In this document: positions 39,136 through 39,149 of the stretch, in pieces | Position numbering within the stretch: the first letter of the stretch is position 1 | Layout: the number at the start of each line of letters is the position of its first letter | DNA from: Culicoidibacter larvae | Lineage (GTDB): Bacteria; Bacillota_I; Bacilli_A; Culicoidibacterales; Culicoidibacteraceae | Direction: 5' to 3' | DNA length: 39,149 nt | Assembly: GCF_005771635.1 (NCBI RefSeq) | Contig: NZ_VBWP01000013.1 | Location: forward strand, 1-39,149 | Program-made: the position numbers and the translations under genes | Notes under the pieces: generated by a model | What the model was told of the DNA's origin: nothing | Database searches by the model: none | The model's input: the letters and a program-made list of their open reading frames with translations, nothing else

Positions 39136-39149
39136 GGTTAACATAATCT
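39136..39149 (+). other. dif-like site B, third copy, cut by the window end
   Basis: The window ends GGTTAACATAA-TCT, that is the XerD-like arm and half of the centre of site B. A third unit or the other side of the insertion would follow. Confidence 0.6.

Larger units (their letters stand above)
25420..39149. repeat. 6857-bp tandem duplication (two full units plus the start of a third)
   Basis: Unit 1 is 25420-32276, unit 2 is 32277-39133, and 39134-39149 repeats the first 16 bases again. All genes recur with identical proteins at +6857, and the non-coding stretches I compared match. Identity begins at TTGG before dif-like site B; the bases to its left differ between 25419 and 32276. It may be a real amplification or an assembly artefact. 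Confidence 0.97.

Overview
The window looks like part of a conjugative plasmid (or integrative conjugative element) from a low-GC Gram-positive bacterium (Bacillota). The grounds are strong AGGAGG-type ribosome binding sites, the standard genetic code, lipoboxes, sortase-type LPxTG anchors and a TcpC/TcpD/TcpE/VirB4/VirB6 conjugation apparatus of the Tn916/ICEBs1/pCW3 type. I cannot name the species. The conjugation part is clearly richer in G+C than the AT-rich cargo to the right.

Layout. Positions 1-2268 hold small genes, a RelB/RelE-type toxin-antitoxin pair with its palindromic operator, and a membrane-anchored coiled-coil protein. Positions 2399-4885 encode a surface adhesin with a predicted thioester domain; it looks like two LPxTG-type proteins fused end to end. 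Positions 4958-15611 are a tightly packed, often overlapping transfer operon: TcpC, TcpD-like, TcpE, VirB4 ATPase, VirB6-like channel protein, M23 wall hydrolase, accessory proteins, and a coupling ATPase that appears split into a membrane-domain gene and a motor gene. A 0.6 kb gap follows, with an almost G-free strand. Then come two tandem replication-relaxation family genes (possible DNA-processing factors; no classical relaxase is present), a membrane protein, and parA-parB preceded by three 26-bp palindromic repeats. A fourth repeat lies before the relaxation genes. Positions 19933-22149 carry ASCH, coiled-coil, secreted nuclease and acetyltransferase genes.

Positions 22200-22780 hold a compact RNA-rich locus: a possible small RNA, and a 44-codon hydrophobic peptide gene facing an antisense promoter (type I toxin-antitoxin-like).

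From about 23050 the sequence becomes a set of cargo modules, each bounded by a 28-bp site that closely resembles XerC/XerD dif sites (11-bp arm, 6-bp centre, 11-bp arm). Module 1 (23053-25421) has a membrane protein, a lipoprotein, a secreted metalloprotease and an anchored partner. Module 2 (25422-29962) has a MupG-like protein, an internalin-like LPQTG protein on the minus strand, and two copies of a structured-RNA-like element. Module 3 (29963-32278) has a secreted C39-like cysteine protease and a lipoprotein whose best start codon is AUU. Modules 2+3 (6857 bp) are then repeated, apparently without change, and the repeat boundary lies at the dif-like site. A third unit begins in the last 16 bases. 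My main hypothesis is that this is a Firmicute counterpart of the pdif modules known from Acinetobacter plasmids: Xer-site-bounded cassettes of secreted and surface proteins that can be gained, lost and amplified. An assembly artefact must be excluded for the duplication.
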